Assembly: GCF_947623445.1 (NCBI RefSeq)
Contig: NC_135245.1
Location: forward strand, 7,385,501-7,449,500
DNA: 64,000 nucleotides
Origin: Clavelina lepadiformis
Lineage: Eukaryota > Chordata > Ascidiacea > Aplousobranchia > Clavelinidae
Reading direction: 5' to 3'
A model generated the notes under the pieces. The model ran no database searches. It was not told where the DNA came from and worked only from the letters and a program-made list of their open reading frames with translations. Positions 12,626 through 24,388 of the stretch are shown here, piece after piece (the stretch's first letter is position 1; the number at the start of each line of letters is the position of its first letter). The translations under genes were made by a program, and so were the position numbers.

Positions 12626-13172
12626 CGGCGGTTCTCAACCGCCGATCCGCAAAGTAGCCTATGTTACTTTCTGCCAAGCTAGTTTTAATATGGAATCATA
12701 AGCATTGCAAAGTTGTTACTCCCTGCCAAACTCATTTTACACTTGGCCGATTCACAGCAGTAAAACTGTCGTATCTTGCTTTGGTTGATACCGCAAAATT
12801 GTTTTATAATAAAGGCTAACCTTCCGATGACCTAGAATGTCTTAGATTTTATGTAGTTTATGATTGTTTCGTCAAGAACTGTGTCTAGCTTTCAAAAAGT
12901 TTTGTGATACAAATTTCCCACTAACATTGATTTTGTATGTAAATGGATTGACATTTTGTTGTTTGAGTTGATTTGATTGCCGTTTTGCTCTAATTATTCG
13001 TCTTAAATACATAGCTTATGCCAAAATCTTACATTATGTTACGCAACGACAACTTTGGTTTACAAAAAGATTAGAAATATCTGTTCTATTCACTAAGACC
13101 TTTTTTGCCGGTCCGTGAACATTTTTTTAAATCTTTACCTGTCCCCCGGTGTAGAAAGGTTGGGAACCACTG
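12626..13172. mobile_element. Non-autonomous hAT-Charlie-like element
   Basis: The right end reads GGTTGGGAACCACTG, whose reverse complement CAGTGGTTCCCAACC is the canonical hAT-Charlie terminus. It is preceded by TTGCCGGTCCGTGAAC, also typical inside such ends. The left end starts CGGCGGTTCTCAACCGCC and continues GATCCGC. No transposase is seen, and the 8-bp flanks (CAGAAAAT, GTTTAGAC) do not match, so it is old or the left end is misplaced. Confidence 0.5.
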
Positions 13173-13853
13173 GTTTAGACTATAACAGATTACTCAGTGT
13201 TTTTCAAACTTAATAATACGCTACATTAGATCTAAAATCGGGAATTAGTCTCCAGCACAAGTGAACAGAAGTAATATTCGTTAATGCCTTGCCCACAGAC
13301 ATTACAACATCACAAAATTGGACCCCGCAGTATGTAGCGCCGGCCGTTGACATCAGCATTTCTGGGTATTGAACATGTCTGGCCGGCATCATTGTTTGGA
13401 AAAAACGCGATTGAGCCCAGCCCATAAAAATACTGGTCTCGGTCTATTTAAATTGAGCCCATAAACAGAAATACAAGCATTTAAAATTATGACCAGTAAA
13501 TTGTTATAATAACTTAGTATCTGTCTATACTTTTGAATGCTGAAATAAATCTATATTTTTAGTATTTTGTACCATATAGTCCTTGCACACAAATGACCAA
13601 GAAACCCTTGCAACTATTACATCAACAAAAATTTTACGTGTCCACTAATCCACTTAAGCCGGCTGAGTCTATCAGCGTAGCGTTTTTGCAGTTAGCCTAC
13701 TACGAATTCCAAAATCGGAATTTGGCAGTCAAGGCAGTGACTCAGCCTGGGCTTATTTGATGACTGCCAGCGAGAATCTGAGTTTAGAGTTTAACAAAAA
13801 TCATTCCGCTTTAATGGGGTACGTTTGGAGATTATTATAATATAGGCCTAGGC

Positions 13854-14975
13854 TAATAGACCTTTTCCGAGTTAATGTTTGGGTGGCAAGATTTTTTCGA
13901 TCGCCTATTTAGGCTAGTACTTATATTAATTAAAAACGTCAACCCACTTTGATTTTTTTACATTGCAAGCGTTCTGGCTGTTAGATTATAAAGATTTCGT
14001 TCAGGTATGTTGCAAAAAATATCTTCATGCAATAAAAGAAAATTAAAAATATATTGCCCAGTTCTTATTTTACAGTTGTTTGAATCCTACGCACTGGACT
14101 ACAGTAACTCCTCTACTTACGAATATCCGACTTACGAACATTTGTAGATACGAACGTTCAGTTTCATATTTAGGCCTATACCCATTATGCTATTAACCCT
14201 GGGCACTTTATACAGTATTAAACGTCCAATCATTGAGATGAAGCTCATTCATAATGCTTATTGGTGCATGAACGATACTCCTGTCCTGGAATGACCCTAT
14301 GGGTCAGAAAATGAGAACAATAATGTAAGATCGGAATATACGATGTATGAAATGCTACTTGAGTTTAATGACTTTTCAAGTACATTGGTAAGGCAAAGTA
14401 CATAGCCTAGCCTACAGGCCTGGTTTAATCGAATGACCTTAGTCAGTAATGCAATCAGAAGGATGCCAGTAGAGAACAGAAATCAAGGAATATAATGTAA
14501 TAATTTATGGACAATTAAAGTCAAGCATGCTGTTTCATGCCTTCTTCAGACACACTGACCCCAACTCAAATGTTGATGGACCGCTGTAACTCCATAACAT
14601 ACTGCACTTGTATATTCCTGTAAATACAATGAACAATTAGAGACAATTGAGTTTCGTGTTTTTTTGTGTCTTTAAGATAAGAAAACAGCTTAAGTAACAC
14701 GTTACGTATGTGATGCACGAATGTTTGGTAGACATATAGCACTGTACAGCAATTAACAGTACAATACCAACTTACGAACTGTCGTTCGGAACGTATGTTG
14801 AAGAGTTACTGTAGTTCGATACGAAGTCACGTTACGTGGTCAGCGTAGCATGTGACGTAAAATATGTAAGCGTTTGTGTGAAGTGGGTGAACAATTTCCA
14901 TTGCTAAGTACAGGTGATTGAAAAAATGTTGCCACCAATAAAAATTGCGGCGGTAACTCGGAAAGGGTCCATTGT
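13854..14975. mobile_element. Fold-back element family B, interrupted by a pogo-like element
   Basis: The left end reads GACCTTTTCCGAGTTA, then GGGTGGCAAG, TTTTTTCGATCGCC. The right end, reverse complemented, reads GACCCTTTCCGAGTTACC, then GGTGGCAAC, TTTTTTCAATCACC. Inverted similarity continues through a CAACCCACTTTG / TTCACCCACTTC block. The element at 14102-14811 is inserted inside. A partial second copy lies at 15960-16248. No coding capacity; superfamily undetermined. Confidence 0.65.
14102..14811. mobile_element. pogo/Tigger-like non-autonomous Tc1-mariner element
   Basis: Flanked by TA on both sides (14100-14101 and 14812-14813). The left terminus is CAGTAACTCCTCTACTTACG and the right, reverse complemented, is CAGTAACTCTTCAACATACG. 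A CAGT-start with CCTC-ACTTACG is the familiar Tigger/pogo-type end. There is no transposase frame in the 710 bp, so it is a deletion derivative or MITE. It sits inside fold-back element B, so it is the younger of the two. Confidence 0.7.
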
Positions 14976-15959
14976 AAAACATTAAACTTCTTAGAGACTA
15001 TTTGTTAGCAGTTCCGTTGTATTAGTCCTAACATATATTTGTATAAGCTACGTGATTCCTGGGATAATCTGCCTGTTATTTATATCTGACTCCTAGATTG
15101 CTAAATACGTGTACAGTTTAGAAAACTTCTAAGCTATCATTAATAATAGCACTCAGACTGCAATAAATAATGTTATTGTTCTATATACAAGCCACATTGC
15201 TGACAAACAAATTAATAATCTCGTACCAGAGCGCTTAAGCTCTTGATAACTTTGTCTGTACTCGTCTCTCTTATTAAAGGAAAGACTGTATATATTGTCG
15301 TAACAGCATATATAGAAGACGGTAAGTCATGACCAATTCAAGAAATAAAGGAAACAAGATAATTGGTGCACCTTGATGCGAAACACATTTCGACAACGAG
15401 TACGTAACACTGTTTGAGTTAGGTTAACCAGAGTAGGATAGGTAATTAAAATCTGGTCACAAGATTAACACGAGAGCATATAATAGATTGGATTATGCTA
15501 GTGTGAAGACTGGAAGGTCAGAAAATATTGTACAATATGCTTGCAAAAGTAATCAGCTCATATTCTAGGGAGGAAAAAGGGAATTAGCAAAATACGAATT
15601 TCACGATAACATAGCCTATAATTAATTACACTACTTCTGTCCAGTATTAGCAGAAGGTGTTGCATTTAATTTAATGTCATACTTAATATGGAGAAAAGAA
15701 GAAGGCAATAAGTTTTGCCCAATATGTTTGCAACAAGATAATCAAAATCTACTGAGGTTCATAATAATGGAAGATAGATGCATTATGTAATCAGAATTCA
15801 TGATATTAATCACATGATAACATGGGTTTTGTATCAGGGTCCAGCTTGTTTTTCTTGGGGGATCTTGTTCGTAGATTGTGGGTTCACTGTCTTTTATCAA
15901 GTGTTGGTACAAGTGTGTATATTGGCCAAATTTTTCCACATACGTTAATTCTTTTCAAG

Positions 15960-16248
15960 TAAAGTGACTTATGTGCATTTTACGTCGCATGCTATGTAGC
16001 GTGTAGTGTGCACTGATCATGCAACATGACCTCATGTCGAACAGAACAACCTATACGTAAGATTCAAAGTACTATAAAATAAAAACTAGGCAACCTTTCT
16101 TCATTGTTTTTTTCTTTTCTGTGTAAAAAGATTCATAAGCCATCTACCTTTCGAGTAGGTCGAAAATTTCCATTGTTAAGTATAGGCGATCAATAAAATC
16201 TTCCCACCGAAAACAAGATGGTTGTCGTAACTGGGAAATGGTCTATTG
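15960..16248. mobile_element. Fold-back element family B, partial second copy
   Basis: The right end (TTTCCATTGTTAAGTATAGG, then CGATC, CTTCCCACCG, GTAACTGGGAAATGGTC) matches the right end of 13854-14975 base for base over most of its length. A segment near 15985-16010 (GCATTTTACGTCGCATGCTA) matches the family's inner arm in inverted orientation. The left terminus is missing or unrecognisable. Confidence 0.55.
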
Positions 16249-17008
16249 GCGTTTAGAAAACCAGCTTACTGGCAATTAAATTTTGGATTTTAAAAAGAAA
16301 GTTACGACAACTTGCTAGACACAAGAGCGTTTGTAACAAAAAAGCTGTGGTAACATTGCAATAAACTTGAAGCCGTACCATAGGATTGTAATAACATTTG
16401 TTGTTAGATGTCTGTGGTCGTCCTAAGTTTGCTATGGTTATTGACATCTTATAAACCCAGTATTATTTTTTGTACACAAATATAACCTTAGCAAGGGAAC
16501 GCGGAAAATGGCGGGATGTAAAATAATGGTAATGAAAAATGGTGATTTGAATGGAATGGAAAATGCGGCTGAAAAAAAATTGGATAATGGAAAATTGGAA
16601 ATTGATTGTTTATTTGTCTGTAAAAACTGCTAGTCCAAGGCAAAAACCTTCGAGTTTGTAAGTCCAATGTCTTGATAGAAACACTCAGGGTAAAGCAAAT
16701 TTGGCGCTTGCAAATTTGAAAAGAGCACTTTTGATTTCATTTCAGCAATGATATCAATGGCATGGTATATACATTTTATTAATAGCGCTAAGATGAAGAA
16801 TTTTGTTAGTGTTTGTTATGTGAGTGATTTGGATAGAGCTACTAAATTATTGCGTAATATAATTTTCACTGCTTAAGTAGATAATGCCTGTTCTGTTATC
16901 ATTTGTACCGCAAACCTTGTTTCAATATATCTGAAGTTTTCAGACTGTTTTCCTATATTATTTTTCAGTAATTAATATTTTTAAGTGAAACTTATTATGT
17001 AACGGAAA
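16249..17008. promoter_or_regulatory. Upstream region of NFU1, with a splice-acceptor-like site
   Basis: No gene. TTATTTTTCAG ends at 16968, 40 nt before the NFU1 ATG. It is a good 3' splice acceptor for either a non-coding first exon or a spliced leader. No TATA box is evident. Confidence 0.35.
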
Positions 17009-17848
17009 ATGGCTGCATTTACAGCAAGATTATCACATTTTGCTAGATGTTATTGTGGCTGGGGGCTTCCGAGAAGTAGACTGTTTGTGGCGGATCGTTC
17101 ATTTTTATCATCAAATCTTTTGCTAAGAAAGACATGCTCCCTTGCTAGTATTTCAAATCATGTTTTGCTAACAACAAGAACCAGATTGCTAAAGTTTTCT
17201 AGAAGTATGTTTATTCAAACGTTTGATACGCCAAATCCACACTCTTTGAAGTTTGTTCCTGGTGTGGAAGTGCTTGGAACTGGAACATATGATTTTCCGG
17301 ACTGGTCCAACTCTTACAAATCACCTATAGCTAAACGTCTCTTTGGTATAGATGGAGTCAAGTCAGTATTTCTGGGTCCAGACTTTTTAACAATAACCCG
17401 TTCTGGTGAAGAAGTACCATGGAATGTTTTAAAGCCAGAAATATATGAAATTTTGATGGACTTTTTCTCTGCTGGCAATTTACCTGTTCTGACTGATGCT
17501 GATCCAGCCCCGGATACAATTATTGATGACGATGATGATGAGGTGGTTGCAATGATTAAAGAACTACTTGATACAAGAATCAGACCGACAGTTATGGAGG
17601 ATGGTGGAGACATTATTTACAAAGGTTTTGATGCTGAAAAAGGCGTTGTAAAATTAAAACTTCAGGGGTCGTGCAGTAACTGTCCCAGCTCAAGTGTTAC
17701 CTTGAAAAGTGGAATAGAAAACATGATGAAGTTTTATATTCCAGAAGTAAATGAAGTCAAGGAAGTAGAAAATGAACTAGATGCGCTTTCGAAGGAAGAA
17801 TTTAAAAAATTGGAGGATATGATAAGAACAAAAGATCAGAAAAAATAG
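17009..17848 (+). CDS. NFU1: NFU1, mitochondrial Fe-S cluster scaffold, 279 aa
   Basis: NFU1 carries and delivers [4Fe-4S] clusters to mitochondrial targets such as lipoyl synthase. Residues 1-65 are basic, Ser/Leu-rich and nearly acid-free, as expected of a mitochondrial presequence. The Nfu N-terminal domain follows ([16 protein letters not shown], about 69-155). After an Asp-rich linker comes the NifU C-terminal domain (about 175-245), with the cluster-binding C222-SN-C225 inside GSCSNCPSS. Length is close to human NFU1. The gene is intronless here. The ATG at 17009 gives a full presequence. It lies about 0.35 kb upstream of RAB5IF on the same strand, and no AATAAA is seen between them. 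Confidence 0.95.
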   Translation: MAAFTARLSHFARCYCGWGLPRSRLFVADRSFLSSNLLLRKTCSLASISNHVLLTTRTRLLKFSRSMFIQTFDTPNPHSLKFVPGVEVLGTGTYDFPDWSNSYKSPIAKRLFGIDGVKSVFLGPDFLTITRSGEEVPWNVLKPEIYEILMDFFSAGNLPVLTDADPAPDTIIDDDDDEVVAMIKELLDTRIRPTVMEDGGDIIYKGFDAEKGVVKLKLQGSCSNCPSSSVTLKSGIENMMKFYIPEVNEVKEVENELDALSKEEFKKLEDMIRTKDQKK

Positions 17849-18196
17849 TTGCTTTTACATCTACCATATATATTTCATGTACACATGATTGTCAGTTATT
17901 GGTTATTTTATTAATAATACCGATTTATTTTTTCTGTTTGACAGTTACTAGCTTCACCGTTTTCAATAGGATCATCATATAACAATTTGTTATCACCACT
18001 TTAACTCATCTGTTTTTACTTCTTCAAATGCAAGCATGTAAATGTTTCATTTAGCAATGTAAAACGTTTTTAACTTTGGGATTGTAAATAAGTTTCATCG
18101 GATGATGATCCAACTGTTATTGCATGAGGCTATAATTTTTCTTTTTATTTGTAGATCTTTTTAAGAAAACTTTAGGTTACTGTTCTGAATGTTAAA

Positions 18197-18538
18197 ATGA
18201 AAAATCCACAAGGTGTTTATGAAAGAGCGTTTACAAGAAATTCACCATGGCCTGATAAAGAAGAACTTCTAGATGTTGTGTATTGGAGTCGCCAGATACT
18301 TGCCATCATAATTGGAGTTGCATTTGGTATTCTACCTTTGGCTGGCATATTTGCAATTGTGTTGTACTGCGGTGTTACAACATTGGCAATGAATGTGTAC
18401 GTGAGTGAATTTCAGAAACAAGATTTAGAAGAATATGGGGGGTTCTTTGAACTCGCAAAAGAAGGTTTCATGTCTGCATTTGCCAGCTTTTTGGTTGTTT
18501 GGATAATTGTTTATTCTTCAATGCATGCATCTTTATGA
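18197..18538 (+). CDS. RAB5IF: RAB5IF (OPTI, C20orf24) ER membrane protein, 113 aa
   Basis: RAB5IF is the obligate partner of the TMCO1 insertase in the GEL complex of the ER multipass translocon; it was first described as a Rab5-interacting factor. Diagnostic blocks are PWPDKEELLDVVYWSRQI, GVAFGILPLAGI and EEYGGFFELAKEGFMSAFA, near-identical in order and spacing to the human protein. Hydrophobic segments lie at about 35-70 (a bent pair) and 92-110. The N-terminus is shorter than in human. The gene is intronless. TTTTATTTGTAG ends 42 nt before the ATG. AATAAA signals follow at about 18794 and 18834. Confidence 0.93.
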   Translation: MKNPQGVYERAFTRNSPWPDKEELLDVVYWSRQILAIIIGVAFGILPLAGIFAIVLYCGVTTLAMNVYVSEFQKQDLEEYGGFFELAKEGFMSAFASFLVVWIIVYSSMHASL

Positions 18539-19240
18539 TAAAGATTTGCTGGGTTTGAACGGTTGTCAAAATTTTATCTTTGTTCTTGAGATGAACATTT
18601 AGCAGAAAAACTGAAATGACGTGTCAATAATTGGCCAAATTTTAAATAATTAATTTAATGGCAACATTTTTACTGAGGTGGGATTTCCTTGTTGAGGTTT
18701 AATTTTAATGGCAAAGGCGGGAATATTCATTGTGTTGGTACTGTGCTGCTACATTTACAACTGTTTCTCTCTTTCACATATGACTTTATGTCAATAAAAC
18801 CAACATTAGACAACTATTCCACAAATTGTTGAAGCAATAAAACTGATCTTTGTATATCTTGTTACGACTTTTAAATTTATGTTGAATTTTTTTGTAAACA
18901 ATATTTGTCCAGTTTTGTTGTTGACCCTTGTTGCAATATGTATCAAGAATTTGCGTTCATACATTGCCCTTTGCTAAACGTTAATATTCAAAGTAATAAT
19001 ATTGCTGCTTTTTGGCATTGTTGTTTTACATGTTTTCAAATTACAGCACCTAGCATACTAAATATGCAATGATTGTCAATTTCAGCACAAATTTCATTTG
19101 TGTGCGACGTGGTCATAATTGAAGGAACGATTTATTACATTAAAGAAGTTATATATCTGTTATCGGATTGTTTACAGGGTGGTTGCTGCATAAGTTATTC
19201 TTATTTTTAGACAAATAACGACATTCATCTAGAAATCAGA
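18539..19240. other. RAB5IF 3' UTR and TMED upstream region
   Basis: Two AATAAA signals (about 18794, 18834) fit RAB5IF cleavage. TTATTTTTAG, an acceptor-like site, ends at 19210, 30 nt before the TMED ATG. Nothing else seen. Confidence 0.5.
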
Positions 19241-19894
19241 ATGAAGATATTTTTTGTTAGTTGTGTTCTGATTTTGATTGTGCAAAACTGTTCTGCACTG
19301 TATTTTCATATTGGGGAGAAGGAGAAGAAATGCTTTATTGAAGAGTTGCCAGAAAATACTATGGTTACTGGAAAATACAAAGCACAGCTTTGGGACAAGC
19401 GTTCAAGCCAGTTTTTGGATTCTACCCCTGGCATGGGTATGCATGTTGAAATCAAAGACCCGAAGTCCAAGGTTTTATTGTCAAAAAGCTATGGCTCTGA
19501 AGGATCTTTTACATTTACTTCAAACATTCCTGGCGAACATCAAATCTGTATTCATTCAAATTCCACTAAATGGTCTTTGTTTGCTGGTGGTAAACTTAGA
19601 ATTCATCTTGACATACAAGTGGGTGAAAATGCTAATGATTACACTCAAATTGCAGCCAAAGACAAACTTACTGAATTACAACTTCGTGTAAGACAACTGA
19701 TAGATCAGGTACAACAAATACAAAAAGAACAAAACTACCAAAGGTATCGTGAGGAGAGATTTCGTCAAACGAGTGAACACACCAATGCCAGGGTTTTGTG
19801 GTGGTCAGTTGCCCAAACTGCAGTATTGGTCATTGCAGGAATTTGGCAAATGCGTCATTTGAAGGGATTTTTTGAAGCAAAGAAACTCGTTTAG
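19241..19894 (+). CDS. TMED9: TMED4/TMED9 (p24 alpha) cargo receptor, 217 aa
   Basis: A p24-family type I membrane protein that cycles between ER and Golgi and helps COPI/COPII sorting. Order: signal peptide (1-19, [16 protein letters not shown]), GOLD domain (20-125, starting [20 protein letters not shown]), coiled coil (about 140-180, [17 protein letters not shown]), membrane span (about 187-205). The tail [13 protein letters not shown] carries the FF and dilysine signals, and its last eight residues (FFEAKKLV) are those of human TMED4 and TMED9. Vertebrate TMED4 and TMED9 are paralogues, so the single copy here could be ancestral to both. The gene is intronless; AATAAA is at about 19973. 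Confidence 0.93.
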   Translation: MKIFFVSCVLILIVQNCSALYFHIGEKEKKCFIEELPENTMVTGKYKAQLWDKRSSQFLDSTPGMGMHVEIKDPKSKVLLSKSYGSEGSFTFTSNIPGEHQICIHSNSTKWSLFAGGKLRIHLDIQVGENANDYTQIAAKDKLTELQLRVRQLIDQVQQIQKEQNYQRYREERFRQTSEHTNARVLWWSVAQTAVLVIAGIWQMRHLKGFFEAKKLV

Positions 19895-20943
19895 ACAGTT
19901 GTCATTTTTACATTACAAAGCACAATATCACATTTTGTTTCCACAAAAAATGATTTGGTGAAGCTGGAGAAAACAATAAACAGTTGCATAAATTAAAACG
20001 TGTGTGAGTGTTATTTGGGCTACAACCAATTTACTAATGTAATTACATCCTGTCTTCTCACTTAGTTTTTGCTTCTACATGTAAATTGTTTTGTAATTTG
20101 GAAATGGGTTGGTGAATTTGTAAAGTTTTCCACTTAAAAAAGGGTTGACGTTTCATTTAAGGTGCATTAAGTGTAATTGTGAGATCTTGTACCAACTGGT
20201 GAAAGTCCTATTAATTAGCGTGAAAATTATTTGTGCATCCAATATAAGTCATTATTGAAAATTAGAGGAAAATTTGCTTGCAATAATTTATGTGTGTAAC
20301 TTGGCCAATTTGCAGTGCATGCAACAAACTTTGATACGATAATACTTTGCTTTAACAGACTATATAATGTATAAATATATTACAAAAGTTTGAGCACTTG
20401 CTGCTTAAAAAGTTTATATTGAAAGGAAGCGTTTGTGCACCTCCCTGATTGATAATATTTACATTCGTTGCTATTTGAATGTATTTGCATATTTATTTAC
20501 TGGGAGGTGCATTTGATGTGGCTATCGGTGTAACATCTATGTTATAGTAGTAAATGATAATACAATGAATTTAGCAGAGTTATCAGTATGCAATATTTTT
20601 CAAATAATTTGTGTTTTATTCATTTTATTACTTGATTGCAGTGAAATCTCATTTGAAAATTCTTTAAAACAAGATTTAAAATATAGCATGCCCTCATATA
20701 TGGATTTAACTGCGGTTTGCAAAAACAGTTATGTTGTATTATTATGTTTGTCGTTTGTAGTTCTTTTGTAACGATACCAGTTAGCCAATAAAGTTGATGT
20801 GTCTTGAATAATGCTCCTTTAGGTGAAAATGCTTGTAATACGCATGACTTTGAATTAAAGCTGAAACTTGTATTAAGCTTTTAAAGTTTTGTGAACATGC
20901 ACAAAGTTAGACAGCTACCCGGAAAGATTTGTATCGTGTTTGC
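19895..20943. other. TMED 3' UTR and spacer before ARL6IP4
   Basis: AATAAA at about 19973 ends TMED. A 68-codon frame at 20565-20771 is Leu/Cys/Val-rich with no homology I recognise; I treat it as chance. An AG acceptor-like site (CACAAAGTTAG) lies about 35 nt before the ARL6IP4 ATG. Confidence 0.4.
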
Positions 20944-22315
20944 ATGAGTGTGATCAAAATGTCAAAGTTAAAGCAGAAAAGAGGCAGGTCTTCCGAAAGA
21001 GTTTCGAAAAAGAAACGGAAACGAACTCAATCCCTAAGTTCTTCATCAGATTCCTCACCAAAAAGGAAATGCATGAAAAAGCAAAAAGACGGAAGAGCTC
21101 GAGGTCATGAACCTAAGCACAAAAAGCGAAAAAAACTCAACTCAATCGTTTTGTCTAAATCAAAGAAGAGAAACTCTTCCAATATACATGGAAAATATTC
21201 CAGATCTTCTTCCTCTTCTAGCAGTGATAGTTCGTCAATTAGTAGTTTTGATATGAAACAAAAGAGAAAAAAATTGAAAAAACAAAAGCATAAGAAGCGA
21301 AAAAAACACAAAAAGAGCTCAACTTCAAAAAGTATTTCTTTATTAGACTCACCTAAAGCTTCTTCAGATAACCAGAACAAGAAAAAACTTAAAAAGAAGA
21401 AATCTAAAAGGCAGATAGTGCCAGACACAAGGAACGAAGTAAAATCATTCAACACTGAAGGTTAGTAAGTATATTTACTGTCACTATATATACCACTATG
21501 TTCTGGCTACTCGGGGTTTGTTAAGTACCCTAAATAAAGATTTCTTTGGAATTGTTGGACTTCAGAATTAGTAGATGGCGCATTTAAAAAAGCCAGTTAA
21601 GTTGTTTTTGTGTGTAGACTATAGCTAAAACTTGACATGTAATTTGGTAATTAGGGCAATTTTTAACCCAAATTTTTAGCATTTAGTTGGAGATGCTAAT
21701 ATAAGACTTTGAGATATGTCGTTTTTTGGTGTTTCTTGAAGTTGCCTAAAACATGCTAAATCCATGTGCAGAATTTTGGAGAGCCTTTGGTATGATTTTT
21801 TAGGGATTTCTTTTTTAGTATTTTCACTGGATAATACAACAAACAATCTAGGCCTTTTTACTGTTTTTCGGCCCAACTCAAGGAAGAGTTGTGTTGTTAT
21901 GTTACTGTTAATTATGTTTCAATAGTTCCATTACAATTATTGATTGATAAATATTTTTTTGTGTCTTAAGACATGGATGGCACAACGTTTGCATTAAATG
22001 ACTCTAAGATACTGCTTCATTTTTAGACCAATAGCTTTTGTTTAACCTATGTTTATTGCTATTCATTGTGCATTGGCAGAGATTAATCAGCGTTCTCTAG
22101 CGATGCGCCCGATGACGCAAGAAGAATGGCAAGCACGCCAAAGTGTGGTTCGTCGTGTTTATGATGAAGAAACTGGCCGTAGTCGGCTTGTGAAAGGCGA
22201 CGGTGAAATTTTGGAGGAGATTGTGTCTCGTGAACGTCATATAGAGATTAACAGACAAGCAACTAGGGGAGACGGAGCATCCTTCCAAGCCAAACTAGGA
22301 CTAAATCGACGATAA
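20944..22315 (+). CDS. ARL6IP4: ARL6IP4 (SRp25-like) nuclear speckle protein, two exons, 250 aa
   Basis: Exons 20944-21460 and 22080-22315 (donor GTTAGT, acceptor TTGGCAG, phase 1). Residues 1-170 are a Lys/Arg/Ser low-complexity region with poly-Ser runs and KKHKKSS clusters, typical of speckle proteins. The conserved C-terminal block (about 180-250) has [40 protein letters not shown] and [17 protein letters not shown], matching ARL6IP4. Known roles are binding ARL6 and modulating splicing. The start could also be the Met at 20959. The intron carries repeat C copy 1. AATAAA is at about 22546. Confidence 0.92.
21549..21880 (+). repeat. Interspersed repeat C, copy 1 (in ARL6IP4 intron)
   Basis: Same-strand similarity to 22790-23225 and 38430-38870, clearest around GCAGAATTTTGGAGAGCC and TGGATAATACAACAAACAAT. 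This copy is shorter than the other two and lacks their middle part. No coding frame or terminal motif identifies the class. Confidence 0.5.
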
Positions 22316-22789
22316 CATCACTTAAACTAAACATAAGCTTTTTGTAAGTTTATAAGTCACATGAAAAGTGATTACTAAGACAGATGGGTTTTTAATTTTT
22401 CTTTGTTATTTTTACTTTATTTTGTGTGTTTCTTAATTTCCCCCCATTGTGCATTTGCGTTTTGTTAACTTTTGCTGATTTAATATGCCAAAAAATGAAA
22501 TCATCGGTATATATTTTTGCATAAAATATTCTAATGTAAGTATACAATAAATGTATGCAGTCTTCGAAGTTCTGTGAAATTTGCAATAACTGGATTTATT
22601 TTAAATGTATAATAACTTGATACCTGAAGAATTAAAAAACAAAACCAGGAATTTGATGATAAATTTCGATTTTGTACAAACTGTTTTGCCAGCACTCTTA
22701 CCTTTTTTCAGTTACTGTTTGCTAATAAAAAAGGCTACCACTATTTCAAGCTATTTTTCACAGTTTCTTGTTAACCTAACTTAAGGAGC

Positions 22790-23225
22790 CTTCAAACACT
22801 TAAGCTAAGGTTTCTATGATTTTGTTGGACGTCCTACGTAGGGCTTTAAAAAACCGGTTTAGACCAATCAGAAGACAGCATGGTTGGTGTTGTTTTCTAG
22901 CCTGGGAATTACCCTAGCAGTTGACCTGCTTCAATGTCTCAGGTCGCGTACAGAATTTGGCTAAAAAGTAGCTAAAATTGTGATTTTTAGACCAAAAATT
23001 CTAGTGTCTATTTTGTACCTCTGTTAAAAAAGTTTGAATCATGTTTTTTGATGGCATTTTATGAAATGGTAGTCCAAAGCCTACTAAATTGACATGCAAA
23101 ATTTCAGAGAGCCCCATGGATGATTTTTCGAGTAATCAGTCTTTTAGTAAATTTACTGTATAATAAAACAAACAAAGATTTTATGGCATTTTTTGGTCTT
23201 TGACACCTCCTGAAATATTATAACA
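22790..23225 (+). repeat. Interspersed repeat C, copy 2
   Basis: Matches copy 3 throughout, with shared blocks GTTTAGACCAATCAGAAGAC (copy 3: GTTAGACCAATATACTATGG), TAGCCTGGGA, GGTCGC, TGCAAAATTTCAGAGAG and ATAATAAAACAAACAAAGAT. About 435 bp. It has no terminal inverted repeat, TSD or poly-A that I can see. Confidence 0.6.
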
Positions 23226-24388
23226 TAGCAATCTAAATCTACCATCTAATCTAAATCTAACTCCAATAAAACCCTAAATAGCTAAAATCAACTTCTTGCA
23301 TATCCAGTCTGATAACCAAACGTCCTAACCGCCTATCTTTAACAACAGGCTGCGTGACCTGCATACGGTGAAATATAGCCACTTCGAATAAAAAATCCGA
23401 AGTTGGGTAAAAACTAGAACCCTAGGTCATAAGCCTTCCGATCCAGAAAATATTGCTCTGCACCTTGACATCCTCAATGAAACATTTGCAACGGCTTTAT
23501 CATAAGCAAAATAAATAGACTTCAACCTAGGTCCCATACTCCATTCACTACACACCAAAGACCAGACATATCCTCTTGGGCAATGCTAATTATTACGTTA
23601 TAATGGTTAGTATTTTATTTTTCGTTCCCCCTACAAGAAATAAACAAGACACTGCAAAAAACTTGGAAGTATGAATGTTAATATCTACGGTCATTAACCA
23701 ATCCAAGCAAGTTGCGAGCACTTGCAACATAATAAAAAGTAACACCAGATTTGATTGGAGTAAATTAAAAGAAACCTTGCTACAAAAAAACAAACAAACA
23801 AACAAATCTCACCTCGAAAACAATAATAGTAACAACTGCTGATAAAAATTAGCATGGCCACGGACCAGAAAACCAAAAATTATCCCATTTAGAAGTTTCA
23901 GAGCATCTATGGCATGTTTTTGTGGGTTCCATAGTATTCACACCCAAGGAGTTGCACCCAAACGGGATTTCACCCAACGTAATTGCACACGTTCTGGCTT
24001 GGGGAATGCACCAAATATATACTGTAACACATAAGTATATAAAGTTTATACGATTATATTTAACCACAAAACACAGATTTAATCACTCAAACATGGCGTT
24101 AAGTGCCAAATGACTCCTCAGTTAAAAGTCTGAGCATCGGTGTGAAGGGAGCTAAATTTACTGGGAACATCTGTCCCCAGCCGCAGTAATATGAGGGCGC
24201 TAAATTAGCTCAGCATTTTTTATAGTAGAACCGTCAGAATATGACCATTAAGCTGGGTAATGCTGCTCGCACTGACGTAATGAGAGCGGCATTATTGGGT
24301 CATGCCTCTTCACGAACACAATTTTGGGGGCTATTGACGTTTTCATGTTTTTATTCTTTTTCGTTTATCGCATTTTGTTGTGTGCGAT
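23226..24388. other. Repeat-rich spacer left of the LTR element
   Basis: No gene. A motif at about 23940-24000 (CACCCAACGTAATTGCACAC) recurs inverted at about 26258-26285 (GTGTGGGTGCAATTACGTGG), on the other side of the LTR element. The LTR element may therefore have landed inside an older inverted-repeat element. Confidence 0.4.

Noticed and set aside
17314-17613. Minus-strand ORF inside NFU1
   Set aside because: Poly-Ser product is the antisense of the Asp-rich linker of NFU1; a shadow frame.
20565-20771. 68-codon ORF between TMED and ARL6IP4
   Set aside because: No conservation recognised; AT-driven hydrophobic composition within probable UTR or spacer.
21105-21455. Minus-strand ORF inside ARL6IP4
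   Set aside because: Leu/Phe/Glu-rich antisense of the Lys/Ser low-complexity exon.
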